Program-made: the position numbers and the translations under genes
The notes under the pieces: generated by a model
Told to the model about the DNA's origin: nothing
The model's database searches: none
Seen by the model: the letters and a program-made list of their open reading frames with translations, nothing else
DNA from: Microlunatus phosphovorus NM-1
GTDB lineage: Bacteria > Actinomycetota > Actinomycetes > Propionibacteriales > Propionibacteriaceae
DNA length: 64,000 nucleotides
Direction: 5' to 3'
NCBI RefSeq assembly: GCF_000270245.1
Contig: NC_015635.1
Location: 4,774,001-4,838,000, forward strand
Part shown: piece by piece, positions 26,335 to 34,436 of the stretch
Position numbering within the stretch: position 1 is the stretch's first letter
Layout: each line of letters begins with the position of its first letter

Positions 26335-26663
26335 GGGTTTGCTCCAGGTGGTTGCTGGCCTGCTGAGGGCGGTGGCGGGGCGCCGTCTGGATCCGCGCGG
26401 GCGCCGTGACGAAGGTGGAGACCGAGCATCAGTGCGCTGGCCACGAGATAGAAGCCGTGCAGGAACCACAGCGGCCCGACCGGCAGGCTGATCACGTAGC
26501 AGGCTTGGACGACATTGCCCACGTTCGCGATCACCAGGCTGGAGCGGCTGTACGACCGCAGATCCCGGGTCCGGATGGCACGGACGAGCATCGGCAGGTA
26601 GCTGACGACGAACAACGTCGTCGACGCGCTCCCCGCCAGCAAAGCCATGGCACGCAGGTCCAT
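26331..26663 (-). CDS. SemiSWEET-type small transporter
   Basis: 110 residues with three membrane helices. The first helix carries the PQ-loop-like sequence FVVSYLPMLVRAIRTRDLRSYS, the second SSLVIANVGNVVQACYVISLP, the third LWFLHGFYLVASALMLGLHLR. SemiSWEETs dimerise to move sugars; here Pro-Gln is replaced by Leu-Pro. The hydrophilic proline-rich tail is unusual. It leads the PadR-controlled operon, with the -10 box and two operator copies directly upstream. Confidence 0.7.
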   Translation of the reverse strand: MDLRAMALLAGSASTTLFVVSYLPMLVRAIRTRDLRSYSRSSLVIANVGNVVQACYVISLPVGPLWFLHGFYLVASALMLGLHLRHGARADPDGAPPPPSAGQQPPGANP

Positions 26664-26682
26664 CCGTGACTCCCGATCGCTT

Positions 26683-26726
26683 AGTCTCTTTGGGACTATA
26701 TGATCAGTGTCAGTCCCCAGGGGACT
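26683..26726. promoter_or_regulatory. Promoter with two PadR-type operators
   Basis: AGTCCCC-A-GGGGACT (26712-26726) is a perfect palindrome matching the padR site; AGTCTC-TTT-GGGACT-like sequence at 26683-26697 is a degenerate second copy, centres 29 bp apart. On the minus strand a -10 box TATAGT (26695-26700) lies between them. Binding at both would block the SemiSWEET operon. Confidence 0.6.
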
Positions 26727-26971
26727 AAAGTCAAGGGCATAATCGAGTCAGCGCTCAGAACGGATCTGGCCGACGTCGAGTCAGACTCGTGCCATGCCAT
26801 GCCATGCCAGGCCGAGGGCGTCAGGTGATCAGGGCAGGCAGCCGCTCATACTCGCGTTGGCGGGACGGGTCGAGACAACGGCCGGCGAGGAGCGGTGAGA
26901 CTCCGCACGATCTACGCCGAGTCCCCGCTGACTCGCTCGACGTCTGGCGATCTGGAGAGCAGCGAAGGACG
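26727..26971. other. Intergenic DNA between the SemiSWEET promoter and prs
   Basis: The roughly 245 bp hold a short ATGCC tandem run (about 26792-26812) and no credible gene, hairpin terminator or RNA. The downstream end of prs lies at its right edge. Confidence 0.4.
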
Positions 26972-28006
26972 CTAGCTCTGGCCGCCGAACAGACTGGTCA
27001 CCGAGCCGTCCTCGAACACCTCGTGAATGGCCCGCGCGAGCAGCGGCGCGATGGACAGCACGGTCAGCTTGTCGAAGCGTCGCTCAGGCGGGATCGGCAG
27101 CGTGTTGGTCACGATGACCTCCTCGAAGGCCGAGTTCCGCAGCCGTTCGATGGCCGGTCCGGACAGCACCGGGTGGGTCGCGGCGCCGATCACCTTGGCC
27201 GCGCCGCGCGACATCAGCGCCTCGGCGGCCTGGCAGATGGTGCCGGCGGTGTCGATCATGTCGTCGACCAGCAGACACACCTTGCCCTCGACGTCGCCGA
27301 CCACCTCGTGCACGGCCACCTTGTTGGCCACGTCCGGGTCCCGGCGCTTGTGAATGATGGCCAGCGCGCTGTGCAGCCGGTCGCTCCACATGTCGGCCAC
27401 CCGGACCCGGCCGGCATCCGGCGAGACCACCGTCATCGTCGAGGTGTCGTACTTAGCCGTGATGTAGTCAGCCAGCGTTGGCAGTGCCCACAGGTGGTCT
27501 ACGGGCCCGTTGAAGAAGCCCTGGATCTGAGCGGCGTGCAGGTCGACCGACATCAGCCGGTTGGCGCCGGCAGTCTTGAACAGGTCGGCGATCAGCCGGG
27601 CGGAGATCGGTTCGCGGCCGCGATGCTTCTTGTCCTGCCGGGCATACGGGTAGAACGGCGCGACGACGGTGATCCGCTTGGCCGAGGCCCGCTTCAAGGC
27701 GTCGACCATGATCAGCTGTTCCATCACCCACTCGTTGACCGGAGCGGCGTGGCTCTGGATCACGAAGGCGTCGGAACCGCGAACGGACTCCTCGAACCTG
27801 ACATAGGTCTCGGAGTTGGCGTAGTTCAAGGCCCGGGTCGGCACCAGGTCGACCCCCATCAAGGTGGCCACCTCGTCCGCCAACTCGGGGTAGGCCCGGC
27901 CCGAGAAGAGCATCAGGTGCTTGTCGTTGGGTTTCTTGACACCGCTCACGTGTGACTCCGCCATCGCTGCTTGCTCCGTCGCCGATCGATTCGCTGCGGT
28001 CGTCAT
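26972..28006 (-). CDS. prs: Ribose-phosphate pyrophosphokinase
   Basis: 344 residues. LMLFSGRAYPELADEVATLMG opens the fold; RFEESVRGSDAFVIQSH, APFYPYARQDKKHRGREPISARLIADL, and the PRPP loop VCLLVDDMIDTAGTICQAAE are the catalytic and regulatory blocks. It makes PRPP from ribose 5-phosphate and ATP for nucleotide, His and Trp synthesis. ATG at 28006 overlaps the glmU stop (ATGA) and starts a short N-terminal extension common in Actinobacteria. Confidence 0.97.
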   Translation of the reverse strand: MTTAANRSATEQAAMAESHVSGVKKPNDKHLMLFSGRAYPELADEVATLMGVDLVPTRALNYANSETYVRFEESVRGSDAFVIQSHAAPVNEWVMEQLIMVDALKRASAKRITVVAPFYPYARQDKKHRGREPISARLIADLFKTAGANRLMSVDLHAAQIQGFFNGPVDHLWALPTLADYITAKYDTSTMTVVSPDAGRVRVADMWSDRLHSALAIIHKRRDPDVANKVAVHEVVGDVEGKVCLLVDDMIDTAGTICQAAEALMSRGAAKVIGAATHPVLSGPAIERLRNSAFEEVIVTNTLPIPPERRFDKLTVLSIAPLLARAIHEVFEDGSVTSLFGGQS

Positions 28007-29601
28007 CGACCGTTCGATTCCTTCGCTTCCCTTGCCGCCGGAGTCTCGTCCGACGTTCCTGCTGCGCTGTCGAGCGCTTCCTGCGCCGCGGCGGCGACCT
28101 TCGTACCGGCTCGCTTGCGCAGCACCCAACCGCGGATGTTGCGCTGCCGGCCTCGTGCCACACCAAGATCACCAGAGCCGACATCGCCGGTGATGGTCGA
28201 CCCCGCGGCAACGTACGCGCCGTCGCCCACCACCACCGGAGCGGCCAGGACGGAGTTGCTGCCGACGAAACTGTAGTCACCGACGACTGTGGTCGACTTG
28301 TTCACCCCGTCATAGTTGGCGAAGATCACACCGGCGCCGATGTTCGCCCCCCGGCCGATCTCGGCATCGCCCACATATGTCTGATGGGGCACCTTCGCCG
28401 CCTCGGCGATCTGGGCGTTCTTGGTCTCCACGAAGGTGCCGATCTTGCCCTTGGCGCCGAGTCGGGTGCCCGGCCGCAGCCGCGCGTACGGACCGACGTC
28501 GGCGCCTGGTCCGATGACGCTCAGCTCGGCGTGAGCCCGGACGACGGTCGCACCCTCGCCCACCTCGACGTCCTTGAGGGTCACCTCAGGGCCGATCGTG
28601 GCGCCGGCGGCGACCGAGGTGGCGCCCTCCAGTGAGGTGCCGGGCAGCAGCGTGACATCCGGTGCCAGATCGACCGAGGAGTGCACCCAGGTGGTCGCCG
28701 GGTCGAGGATCGTGACGCCGGCGCGCATCCAGTCGAGCAGGATGCGCCGGTTCATCTCGGCGTTCATCGCCGACAGCTGGACGCGGTCGTTGATCCCCTC
28801 GGTCTGCCAGTGGTCGGCGATCCGGTGCGCCGCGACCGCTCCGCCGATCGAGCGTGCGTACGCCAGCACGTCGGTCAGATAGAGCTCGCCCTGATCGTTG
28901 TCGGTGTCGAGCTGGCCGAGACCGGCCTCCAGCGTTGCGGAGTCGAAGACGTAGATGCCGGAGTTGATCTCGGTGATGGCGCGGGTCTCGTCGTCGGCGT
29001 CGCGGTGCTCGACGATCCGGGCGACATGGCCGTCGGTGTCGCGGACGATCCGGCCGTAGCCGGTCGGGTCGGCGATGGTGGCCGTGAGCACGGTGACCGA
29101 GGCCCGTTGAGTGCGGTGCTCGAAGAGCAGATCGAGCAGGGTCTCGCTGGTCAACATCGGCACGTCGCCGTAGGTGACCACGATCTCCGGCGGCAGCTGG
29201 GCCAGGTCGGCGAGCGCCGCAAGCCCACACTCCACCGCGTGTCCGGTGCCGAGTTGCTCCTCCTGCACGGCCGTACGGACGTGTGGCGCGATCTCGGCGA
29301 GATGAGCCTGCACCTGGTCGCGCTGATGACCGACCACCACGACGACCTCTTCGGGGCCGATCTCGGTCGCCGCCGACACGGAATAGCCGAGCAGCGAATG
29401 GCCGGCGACCTCGTGCAGCAGCTTGGATCTGCTGGACTTCATCCGGGTGCCCCCGCCGGCCGCGAGCACGATGACCACCGGTGGCGTGGGACCAGACGGT
29501 GAATCGAACTGGGTGGCTGGGTCTTGGGCAGCTGGGTCGGATGCAGCTGTGGGGTCGGGTGAATCAGCAGACTCTGGCAGATCGGTGGTCAGACCAGACA
29601 A
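28003..29601 (-). CDS. glmU: Bifunctional GlcNAc-1-P uridyltransferase / GlcN-1-P acetyltransferase
   Basis: About 532 residues. N-terminal pyrophosphorylase: VIVLAAGGGTRMKSSRSKLLHEVAG, VVVGHQRDQVQAHL, GTGHAVECGLAAL, TYGDVPML. The C-terminal left-handed beta-helix holds many hexapeptides (ATIGPEVTLKDVEVGEGA, PYARLRPGTRLGAKGKIGTFVETKNAQI) and the acetyltransferase core KVPHQTYVGDAEIGRGANIGAGVIFANYDG. It makes UDP-GlcNAc for cell wall synthesis. TTG 29601 has GGAG six nt upstream; a GTG at 29643 without a ribosome-binding site is the alternative. Operon glmU-prs. Confidence 0.95.
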   Translation of the reverse strand: MSGLTTDLPESADSPDPTAASDPAAQDPATQFDSPSGPTPPVVIVLAAGGGTRMKSSRSKLLHEVAGHSLLGYSVSAATEIGPEEVVVVVGHQRDQVQAHLAEIAPHVRTAVQEEQLGTGHAVECGLAALADLAQLPPEIVVTYGDVPMLTSETLLDLLFEHRTQRASVTVLTATIADPTGYGRIVRDTDGHVARIVEHRDADDETRAITEINSGIYVFDSATLEAGLGQLDTDNDQGELYLTDVLAYARSIGGAVAAHRIADHWQTEGINDRVQLSAMNAEMNRRILLDWMRAGVTILDPATTWVHSSVDLAPDVTLLPGTSLEGATSVAAGATIGPEVTLKDVEVGEGATVVRAHAELSVIGPGADVGPYARLRPGTRLGAKGKIGTFVETKNAQIAEAAKVPHQTYVGDAEIGRGANIGAGVIFANYDGVNKSTTVVGDYSFVGSNSVLAAPVVVGDGAYVAAGSTITGDVGSGDLGVARGRQRNIRGWVLRKRAGTKVAAAAQEALDSAAGTSDETPAAREAKESNGR

Positions 29602-29703
29602 CAGCGCTCCTCGGTGCGGGTGCGAACCTCTCCGCTGGCACACGTTACCGGCTGTTCAGCTACCGGCGTGGCCGGTGCACCAATCCGCCGGCCCCTCGAT
29701 CGC

Positions 29704-29752
29704 GGTTTTGGTCCCTGGTCCCCCTGTGACGTGGACCAGAGACCAGAAATCC
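29704..29752 (-). terminator. Hairpin after the 29.8 kb response regulator
   Basis: GGTTTTGGTCCCTGGTCC (29704-29721) faces GGACCAGAGACCAGAAATCC (29733-29752) with one mismatch and small bulges. It lies between the regulator stop and the glmU start and probably separates the two transcripts. A related sequence, GACCAGAAACCAGAAATTC, lies between the regulator and kinase genes at about 30510. Confidence 0.5.
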
Positions 29753-29797
29753 GGCGCAGAAGAGCCGGACGAACCAGGGTCAGTCAGATCAGCAGGC

Positions 29798-30442
29798 TCA
29801 GCGACGCTCAAGCCAGGCGAGAACGGCGAGCACCCGACGATTGTCGCCACCGGCATCGGGCAGGTCGATCTTGGCGAAGATGTTGCCGATGTGCTTCTCC
29901 ACCGCTCCTGGGGAGACGACCAGCCGGTCCGCGATGGCGGCATTGCTGCGTCCCTCGGCCATTAGGGCCAGCACCTCACGCTCCCGCGGAGTGAGCCGGT
30001 CCAACGGATCGGCCCGACGCTGGACCAGCAGCTGAGCGACGACATCGGGATCGAGCACGGTGCCGCCGCCCCGGATCGTGGTGAGCGCATCGGTCAGCAC
30101 CTCAAGCGAGGCGACCCGGTCCTTCAGCAGGTAGCCCACTCCACCCCGGCCATCGGCGAGCAGCGCCTCGGCGTACGACTTCTCCACATACGCCGAGAGC
30201 AGCAGCACCGCCAGGTCCGGGTCGGCCCGCCGGGCCTCGATCGCAGCGCGCAGCCCGTCATCGGTCATCGTGGGCGGCATCCGGATGTCCACGACCGCCG
30301 CCTCCGGCCGATACTCGGCAGCAGCCAACACCAGCGACGGAGCATCCCCGACGGCCGCGACCACGATATGGCCGGCCTCATCCAGCAACCGCAGCAGTCC
30401 CTCTCGCAGCAACACCGAGTCGTCGGCCACCAGCACCCGCAT
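29798..30442 (-). CDS. NarL-type response regulator
   Basis: 214 residues. Receiver: RVLVADDSVLLREGLLRLLDEAGH, Asp in AAVVDIRMPPTMTDDGL, VLLLSAYVEKSYAEALLADGRGGVGYLLKDRVAS. Output: LTPREREVLALMAEGRSNAAIADRLVVSPGAVEKHIGNIFAKI. Regulators with RMPP-TDDGL and VGYLLKDRV form a common actinobacterial subfamily paired with multi-membrane-span kinases. ATG 30442 gives the standard length; a longer frame to 30499 lacks similarity. The cognate kinase lies 98 bp upstream on the same strand. Confidence 0.92.
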   Translation of the reverse strand: MRVLVADDSVLLREGLLRLLDEAGHIVVAAVGDAPSLVLAAAEYRPEAAVVDIRMPPTMTDDGLRAAIEARRADPDLAVLLLSAYVEKSYAEALLADGRGGVGYLLKDRVASLEVLTDALTTIRGGGTVLDPDVVAQLLVQRRADPLDRLTPREREVLALMAEGRSNAAIADRLVVSPGAVEKHIGNIFAKIDLPDAGGDNRRVLAVLAWLERR

Positions 30443-30540
30443 GGTGCCCGATTCAACCAGTGCCACCCCTGCCCGCCCGATTTCCGGCGTCCTGTCCACG
30501 TGTCACGGTGACCAGAAACCAGAAATTCGTGAGGCGGCGA

Positions 30541-31932
30541 TCAGCCGAGCGCGGCCGGAATGGTGGCGGTGATCTGGGTCGGCCCACCGGCCGGTGAGGT
30601 CACGGTCAAGGTGCCGTCGACCCCAGCCAGGCGATCGGCCAGACCCGCCAGCCCGTGCCCACGAGACAATGAGGCACCGCCCACGCCGTTGTCGGTGACC
30701 ACGACGACCACGACCCCGCCGAGCGGGTGGATCTCCACGCTGCATCGGGTCGCGCCGCTGTGCTTCTCCATGTTCGCCAGCGCCTCGGCGACGACGAAGT
30801 ACGCCGCGTTCTGAGCCACGTCGGACAGCCGTACGTCGCCGACATCAACACTAGTCGGCACCGTGTTGCGGGCGGCCAAGGCGGTGATCGCGGCGGCCAG
30901 TCCCTGCTCGGCCAGGATCGGCGGCGCGATGCCACGGGACAGCTGACGGATCTCGCTCAATGCCTCCTGCGTCTGCTGGTACGCCTCGTCCAGCAGTCGC
31001 CGGGCCTGCTCGGGATCGGTGCCCATCCGCCGCTGGGCACTGGAGATGTCCATCCCCAGCCGTACCAGTCGCTGCTGCGGCCCATCATGCAGATCGCGCT
31101 CCAGCCGGCGAAGGGTCTGTGTCTCCGCCTCACCTGCGGCGCTGCGGCTGGTGGTCAACTGGCTCACCCGGGCCCGCAGCGCGGAGCTCTCGTCCACCAG
31201 CAGAGCACGTGCCACGACTTCGTGCAGCCGCACCAGGCCCTGCAACACTGCCGGAGCGGACATGACCAGGATCAATCCCAGCACGGTGTTGAAGAACACA
31301 TCGGCGAAACGTCCGGGAAACCCGAGAAGATAGGGCAGGCCCTGGTTGTCGTCCGGCAGATAGCGACTCCAGAACCAGTAGGTGAGGCCGCCCAGACCAC
31401 CGAACACCCAGCTCACCGCGACCGAGAAGGTGAACGTACTCAGCACGAAGCCGACCACGGTGTAGATCAGGTCACGCCACGACTGCGGATCGCGCAGTCG
31501 ACCGAGCATCCGCCAACTCCCGCCCGCCGACGGATAGGCCGTGGCAGGCAACTCGACCCCGGCGTACGCCAGCAGGCCCTTGGTCGCTCGGGCAGTCGCG
31601 CCGGCCGCCACCAGACAGCCGACCAGGATGAACAGCCCGACGACCACGACGACCAGGCTCACGCCAAGGCTGAACAGCGTCACCCCGACGATGAAGGCCG
31701 CAAGAGAGACGAAGAAGAGACCGCAGATGACGGCGAGGTTCCGGCCTGCTTTGCGCACCATCACCGAGGTCCCGTCGTTCTGCGGCTCGGTTCCATGATC
31801 GCGGTCGGCTTCCGGCGTCGGCTCGTACAAGAAGTCCGGGGTGGCGTGCTCGCTGTAGAGAACAGGGTGCCCACTGGATGGAATCGGATAAGCACTGTAG
31901 GGATTCGGTTCGTACGACGGTGATTGGCTCAT
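30541..31932 (-). CDS. Multi-span sensor histidine kinase (HisKA_3)
   Basis: 463 residues. A 65-residue Pro/Tyr/Glu-rich N-terminus precedes a sensor region of about five membrane helices (LAVICGLFFVSLAAFIVGVTLF, VSLVVVVVGLFILVGCLVAAG, LIYTVVGFVLSTFTFSVAVSWVF and others). The kinase part has the box LRRLERDLHDGPQQRLVRLGM with the phospho-His, and VVAEALANMEKHSGA with TDNGVGGA as N and G1 boxes. Resembles DesK/LiaS-type kinases that sense membrane or envelope state. ATG 31932 is used; an in-frame start at 31965 is possible. Confidence 0.9.
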   Translation of the reverse strand: MSQSPSYEPNPYSAYPIPSSGHPVLYSEHATPDFLYEPTPEADRDHGTEPQNDGTSVMVRKAGRNLAVICGLFFVSLAAFIVGVTLFSLGVSLVVVVVGLFILVGCLVAAGATARATKGLLAYAGVELPATAYPSAGGSWRMLGRLRDPQSWRDLIYTVVGFVLSTFTFSVAVSWVFGGLGGLTYWFWSRYLPDDNQGLPYLLGFPGRFADVFFNTVLGLILVMSAPAVLQGLVRLHEVVARALLVDESSALRARVSQLTTSRSAAGEAETQTLRRLERDLHDGPQQRLVRLGMDISSAQRRMGTDPEQARRLLDEAYQQTQEALSEIRQLSRGIAPPILAEQGLAAAITALAARNTVPTSVDVGDVRLSDVAQNAAYFVVAEALANMEKHSGATRCSVEIHPLGGVVVVVVTDNGVGGASLSRGHGLAGLADRLAGVDGTLTVTSPAGGPTQITATIPAALG

Positions 31933-32012
31933 GTCTCCACGGTCCCGGAAACCGCGCCGACGCACGATCAGGCTACCTGGCGAATCGATGGTGGGGATAT
32001 CCCCACACCTTG

Positions 32013-32091
32013 CTCCCCGGGTAGGAGTCGAACCTACGTCGCTAATCCTGATTCAAAGTCAGGCGGGCCCTGCCGGCAGACCAACCGGGGA
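32013..32091 (-). tRNA. tRNA-Gln (anticodon UUG)
   Basis: On the minus strand the acceptor arm TCCCCGG / CCGGGGA is perfect, the anticodon stem CCTGA / TCAGG closes the loop CTTTGAA (anticodon TTG, 32054-32056), and the T arm is GTAGG-TTCGACT-CCTAC. Discriminator is G, as for bacterial tRNA-Gln; CCA is not encoded. The total of 79 nt is long for Gln: two bases sit between D and anticodon stems and the variable region has 9 nt. From memory, a tRNA-Gln near glmU is conserved in other actinobacteria. Confidence 0.75.
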
Positions 32092-32092
32092 T

Positions 32093-32130
32093 CGGCTGGG
32101 TAGAGCACCTGCCTTACAAGCAGGGAGCCC
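32093..32130 (+). pseudogene. tRNA-Val-like fragment (D-arm to anticodon arm)
   Basis: GGCTGGGTAGAGCACC is followed by TGCCTTACAAGCAGG, which is the D-loop and anticodon arm of a tRNA-Val (anticodon TAC). There is no acceptor or T arm; CCCC-ACGG-CGGGG follows instead. It abuts the 5' end of the opposite-strand tRNA-Gln and may be left over from recombination or integration at a tRNA gene. Confidence 0.5.
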
Positions 32131-32256
32131 CACGGCGGGGACCAGCGTACGCATCTCAGCGCCAGGCTGCATCCTCAGCCACCGATCGGCCTGCCGCCAC
32201 AAGCCTGCGGACCGCCATCGACCAGCTCGCGAAACACGATCAGCAAGACTGTGCCC

Positions 32257-32937
32257 ATGGCCACCAGCTCTCGTGACCGCGGCGTCGCCCCTGCCCAGCG
32301 GGAACCCACGCGGGCGCGCCGGCCCGGGCGGGTCCGGATGCGCGGCACCGAGCGCCGTGAGCAGCTGATCGAGATCGCTCGGCCGTTGTTCGCCGAGAAG
32401 GGATTCGAAGGCACCTCGGTGGAGGAGATCGCGGCCGCCGCGCAGGTCAGCAAACCGGTCGTGTACGAACACTTCGGCGGCAAGGAGGGCCTGTACGCGG
32501 TCGTCGTCGACCGCGAGGTCAGCTATCTGCTGACCTCGATCGAGGATGCACTGGCCACCGGCGGACGCTCCCGGGAACTCGTCGAGCAGGCCGCGCTGGC
32601 GCTGCTGGACTATGTGGAAACGCACACCGACGGATTCCGGATCCTGGTCCGCGACTCCTCGGTCGCGAGCTCCTCGGGGTCCTTCGCCAGTCTGCTGAGC
32701 GACATCGCCTCTCAGGTCGAAGGCTTGCTGGTCACGGAGTTCAAGCGACACGGGCTGGAGGCCAAGACCGCCCCGATGTATGCCCAGATGCTGGTCGGGA
32801 TGATCGCTCTGACCGGCCAGTGGTGGCTGAACGCCCGCAAGCCGAAGAAGTCCGAGGTCGCCGCCCACCTGGTCAACCTGGCCTGGAACGGCCTGGCCCA
32901 CCTCGACACCAAGCCGCGGCTGGTCACCGATCCCTGA
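32257..32937 (+). CDS. TetR-family transcriptional regulator
   Basis: 226 residues. A basic, disordered N-terminus of about 30 residues precedes the helix-turn-helix: RREQLIEIARPLFAEKGFEGTSVEEIAAAAQVSKPVVYEHFGGKEGLYAVVV. The ligand domain (RELVEQAALALLDYVETHTDGFRILVRDSS) follows. A TetR gene at this place between glmU and mfd/ispE is, from memory, conserved in actinobacteria (Rv1019-like). ATG 32257 lies six bases inside a GTG alternative. The 18 bp palindrome before the next gene is a possible target. Confidence 0.9.
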   Translation: MATSSRDRGVAPAQREPTRARRPGRVRMRGTERREQLIEIARPLFAEKGFEGTSVEEIAAAAQVSKPVVYEHFGGKEGLYAVVVDREVSYLLTSIEDALATGGRSRELVEQAALALLDYVETHTDGFRILVRDSSVASSSGSFASLLSDIASQVEGLLVTEFKRHGLEAKTAPMYAQMLVGMIALTGQWWLNARKPKKSEVAAHLVNLAWNGLAHLDTKPRLVTDP

Positions 32938-32939
32938 GC

Positions 32940-33085
32940 TGCGCCGCGCCAGGCGCCGCCGGGTCACAGACGACCCCAGGTCCGGTGGCAAATTCGTACG
33001 CCTGGCGCCACCGGGCCAAGAACGATCACCCACCACGCGCACGGGGCAGACGTCTGCCGCCACGGGGCCACAGACAACCGCGATT
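32940..33085. repeat. Three degenerate copies of the GGGCCAC-type repeat
   Basis: GGCGCCGCCGGGTCACAGACGACC, with later GGCGCCACCGGGCCAAGAACGATC-type and GCCACGGGGCCACAGACAACC-type segments, repeats at about 50-60 bp spacing. These match the core of the 52 bp units at 48489 in the same orientation. No coding potential is convincing here. Confidence 0.5.
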
Positions 33086-33116
33086 CCGGAGGGTTTGCGC
33101 GATGCCGAGGCAGTGA

Positions 33117-33166
33117 TCTAGAGTTCCCTCTAGAACGTTACAGAAACATCGAATCAGGACTACACT
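33117..33166 (+). promoter_or_regulatory. Operator and promoter of the MFS gene
   Basis: TCTAGAG-TTCC-CTCTAGA (33117-33134) is a perfect 18 bp interrupted palindrome just upstream of a promoter TTACAG (33138-33143), 17 bp, TACACT (33161-33166). The GTG start at 33171 follows closely, so the transcript has essentially no leader. The adjacent TetR or MarR protein is the likely binder. Confidence 0.55.
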
Positions 33167-33170
33167 TCCC

Positions 33171-34394
33171 GTGCCTCAGGCCCCCACCCTGCCTACTCGG
33201 CCCGTTCGCGCCGCCACCCCGCTGTCCAGCCGCACGGCCGTCAACGCCGTACTCCTCATGTTCGCCGTCAACGGCATGCTCCTGGGCGGCTACGGCGGCA
33301 GTCTCCCGTCGGTTCGGGACCGGCTGGATCTCGATGCCACTCAGATCGCGATCATGCTCTTCAGCGGCGGACTGGCCGGCATCACCACCATGCAGATCGG
33401 CGGCCGGCTGGCCGACAAGATCGGGGCACGTCGCATCGTCTTCGCCGGCCTGCCGCTGCTGATCGCCGCTGCCGTCGTGCTGGCCTTCGCGCCCACGTAC
33501 CCGATCGCGATCGTCGCCGGGCTGTTGTTCGGGCTCGGCAACGGCGCCATGGACATCGCCATGAACGCCCTGGGCGTGCAGGTCGAAGCCGCCCGCCGCC
33601 GGCCGATCATGAGCCGGTTCCACGCCTTCTTCTCGATCGGCAACTTCGTCGGTGCCGGTGTGGTGCTCGTGATGGCCAAGGCGCTGGGCATCACCGGCTC
33701 AGGCATCGTGTTGCCGGTGATGGTCACCCTCGCCGCCATCGCGGTGGCCGTGCTCGTCCTGCTGGTCCGCATCGCACCGGAGGCTGCGGTCGTCAGCCAC
33801 TCCACGGACGGCGGCGCCCGGACGAAGATCCCGGCGATGGCCTGGGTGCTCTGTCTGATGTCGATGGCGTTCGGGCTGTCGGAGGGTACGGCGGTCGACT
33901 GGTCGTCCCTGCACGTCACCGATGTCGCCCAGGTCGACCCCACGGTCGGCGCCCTCGGCCTGATCGCGGTCAGCGGCTTCATGGTGATCATCCGGCTGTT
34001 CGGCGACGGCCTGGTGGCCCGCTTCGGTCGGCGCACCGTGGTCCGGTACGGCGGCGCCTGCGCGGCCGTCGGGTATGCGATGGTCGCCCTGGTCAGTTCG
34101 CTGCCGCTGCTCGTCGTCGGTTGGGCACTGGTGGGATTCGGGGTCGGCATGATCGCCCCGCAGGTCTATGCGGTGGCCGGTCACCTGGGCGGCGGCCGAG
34201 TGCTCGCCGTGGTGGTGACCTTCGGGTACGCGACCTTCCTCGCCGGGCCCGCCATCATCGGCTTCCTGGTGAATCACGTCGGCATCCAGCACGCCATGGT
34301 GGTGCCCGCCCTGCTGTGCGTCGGCGTCGTGTTCCTGGCCAGCACGCTCCCCAAGACCGACGCGGACCTGGAGAACGCCCGCACCGCGCGCTGA
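33171..34394 (+). CDS. MFS transporter (12 membrane helices)
   Basis: 407 residues. Twelve helices; the first, NAVLLMFAVNGMLLGGYGGSLPSVRDRL, runs into the motif A region GGRLADKIGARRIVFAG after helix 2. GLLFGLGNGAMDIAMNALGVQVEAARRRPIMSRFHAFFSIG is typical of the FucP/YfcJ-like sugar-proton or drug MFS subgroup. Substrate unknown. A MarR gene follows after 42 bases and has its own -10 box, and a TetR gene precedes it. Confidence 0.88.
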   Translation: MPQAPTLPTRPVRAATPLSSRTAVNAVLLMFAVNGMLLGGYGGSLPSVRDRLDLDATQIAIMLFSGGLAGITTMQIGGRLADKIGARRIVFAGLPLLIAAAVVLAFAPTYPIAIVAGLLFGLGNGAMDIAMNALGVQVEAARRRPIMSRFHAFFSIGNFVGAGVVLVMAKALGITGSGIVLPVMVTLAAIAVAVLVLLVRIAPEAAVVSHSTDGGARTKIPAMAWVLCLMSMAFGLSEGTAVDWSSLHVTDVAQVDPTVGALGLIAVSGFMVIIRLFGDGLVARFGRRTVVRYGGACAAVGYAMVALVSSLPLLVVGWALVGFGVGMIAPQVYAVAGHLGGGRVLAVVVTFGYATFLAGPAIIGFLVNHVGIQHAMVVPALLCVGVVFLASTLPKTDADLENARTAR

Positions 34395-34400
34395 CCGTTC

Positions 34401-34429
34401 CGAACCCGCAGGTTCGAGCCTTCTACACT
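34401..34429 (+). promoter_or_regulatory. Dyad and -10 box of the MarR gene
   Basis: CGAACC-CGCA-GGTTCG (34401-34416) is a 16 bp palindrome that may be a MarR operator or the MFS terminator stem. TACACT (34424-34429) ends 7 nt before the GTG at 34437, again a leaderless layout. Confidence 0.4.
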
Positions 34430-34436
34430 GCGATGC

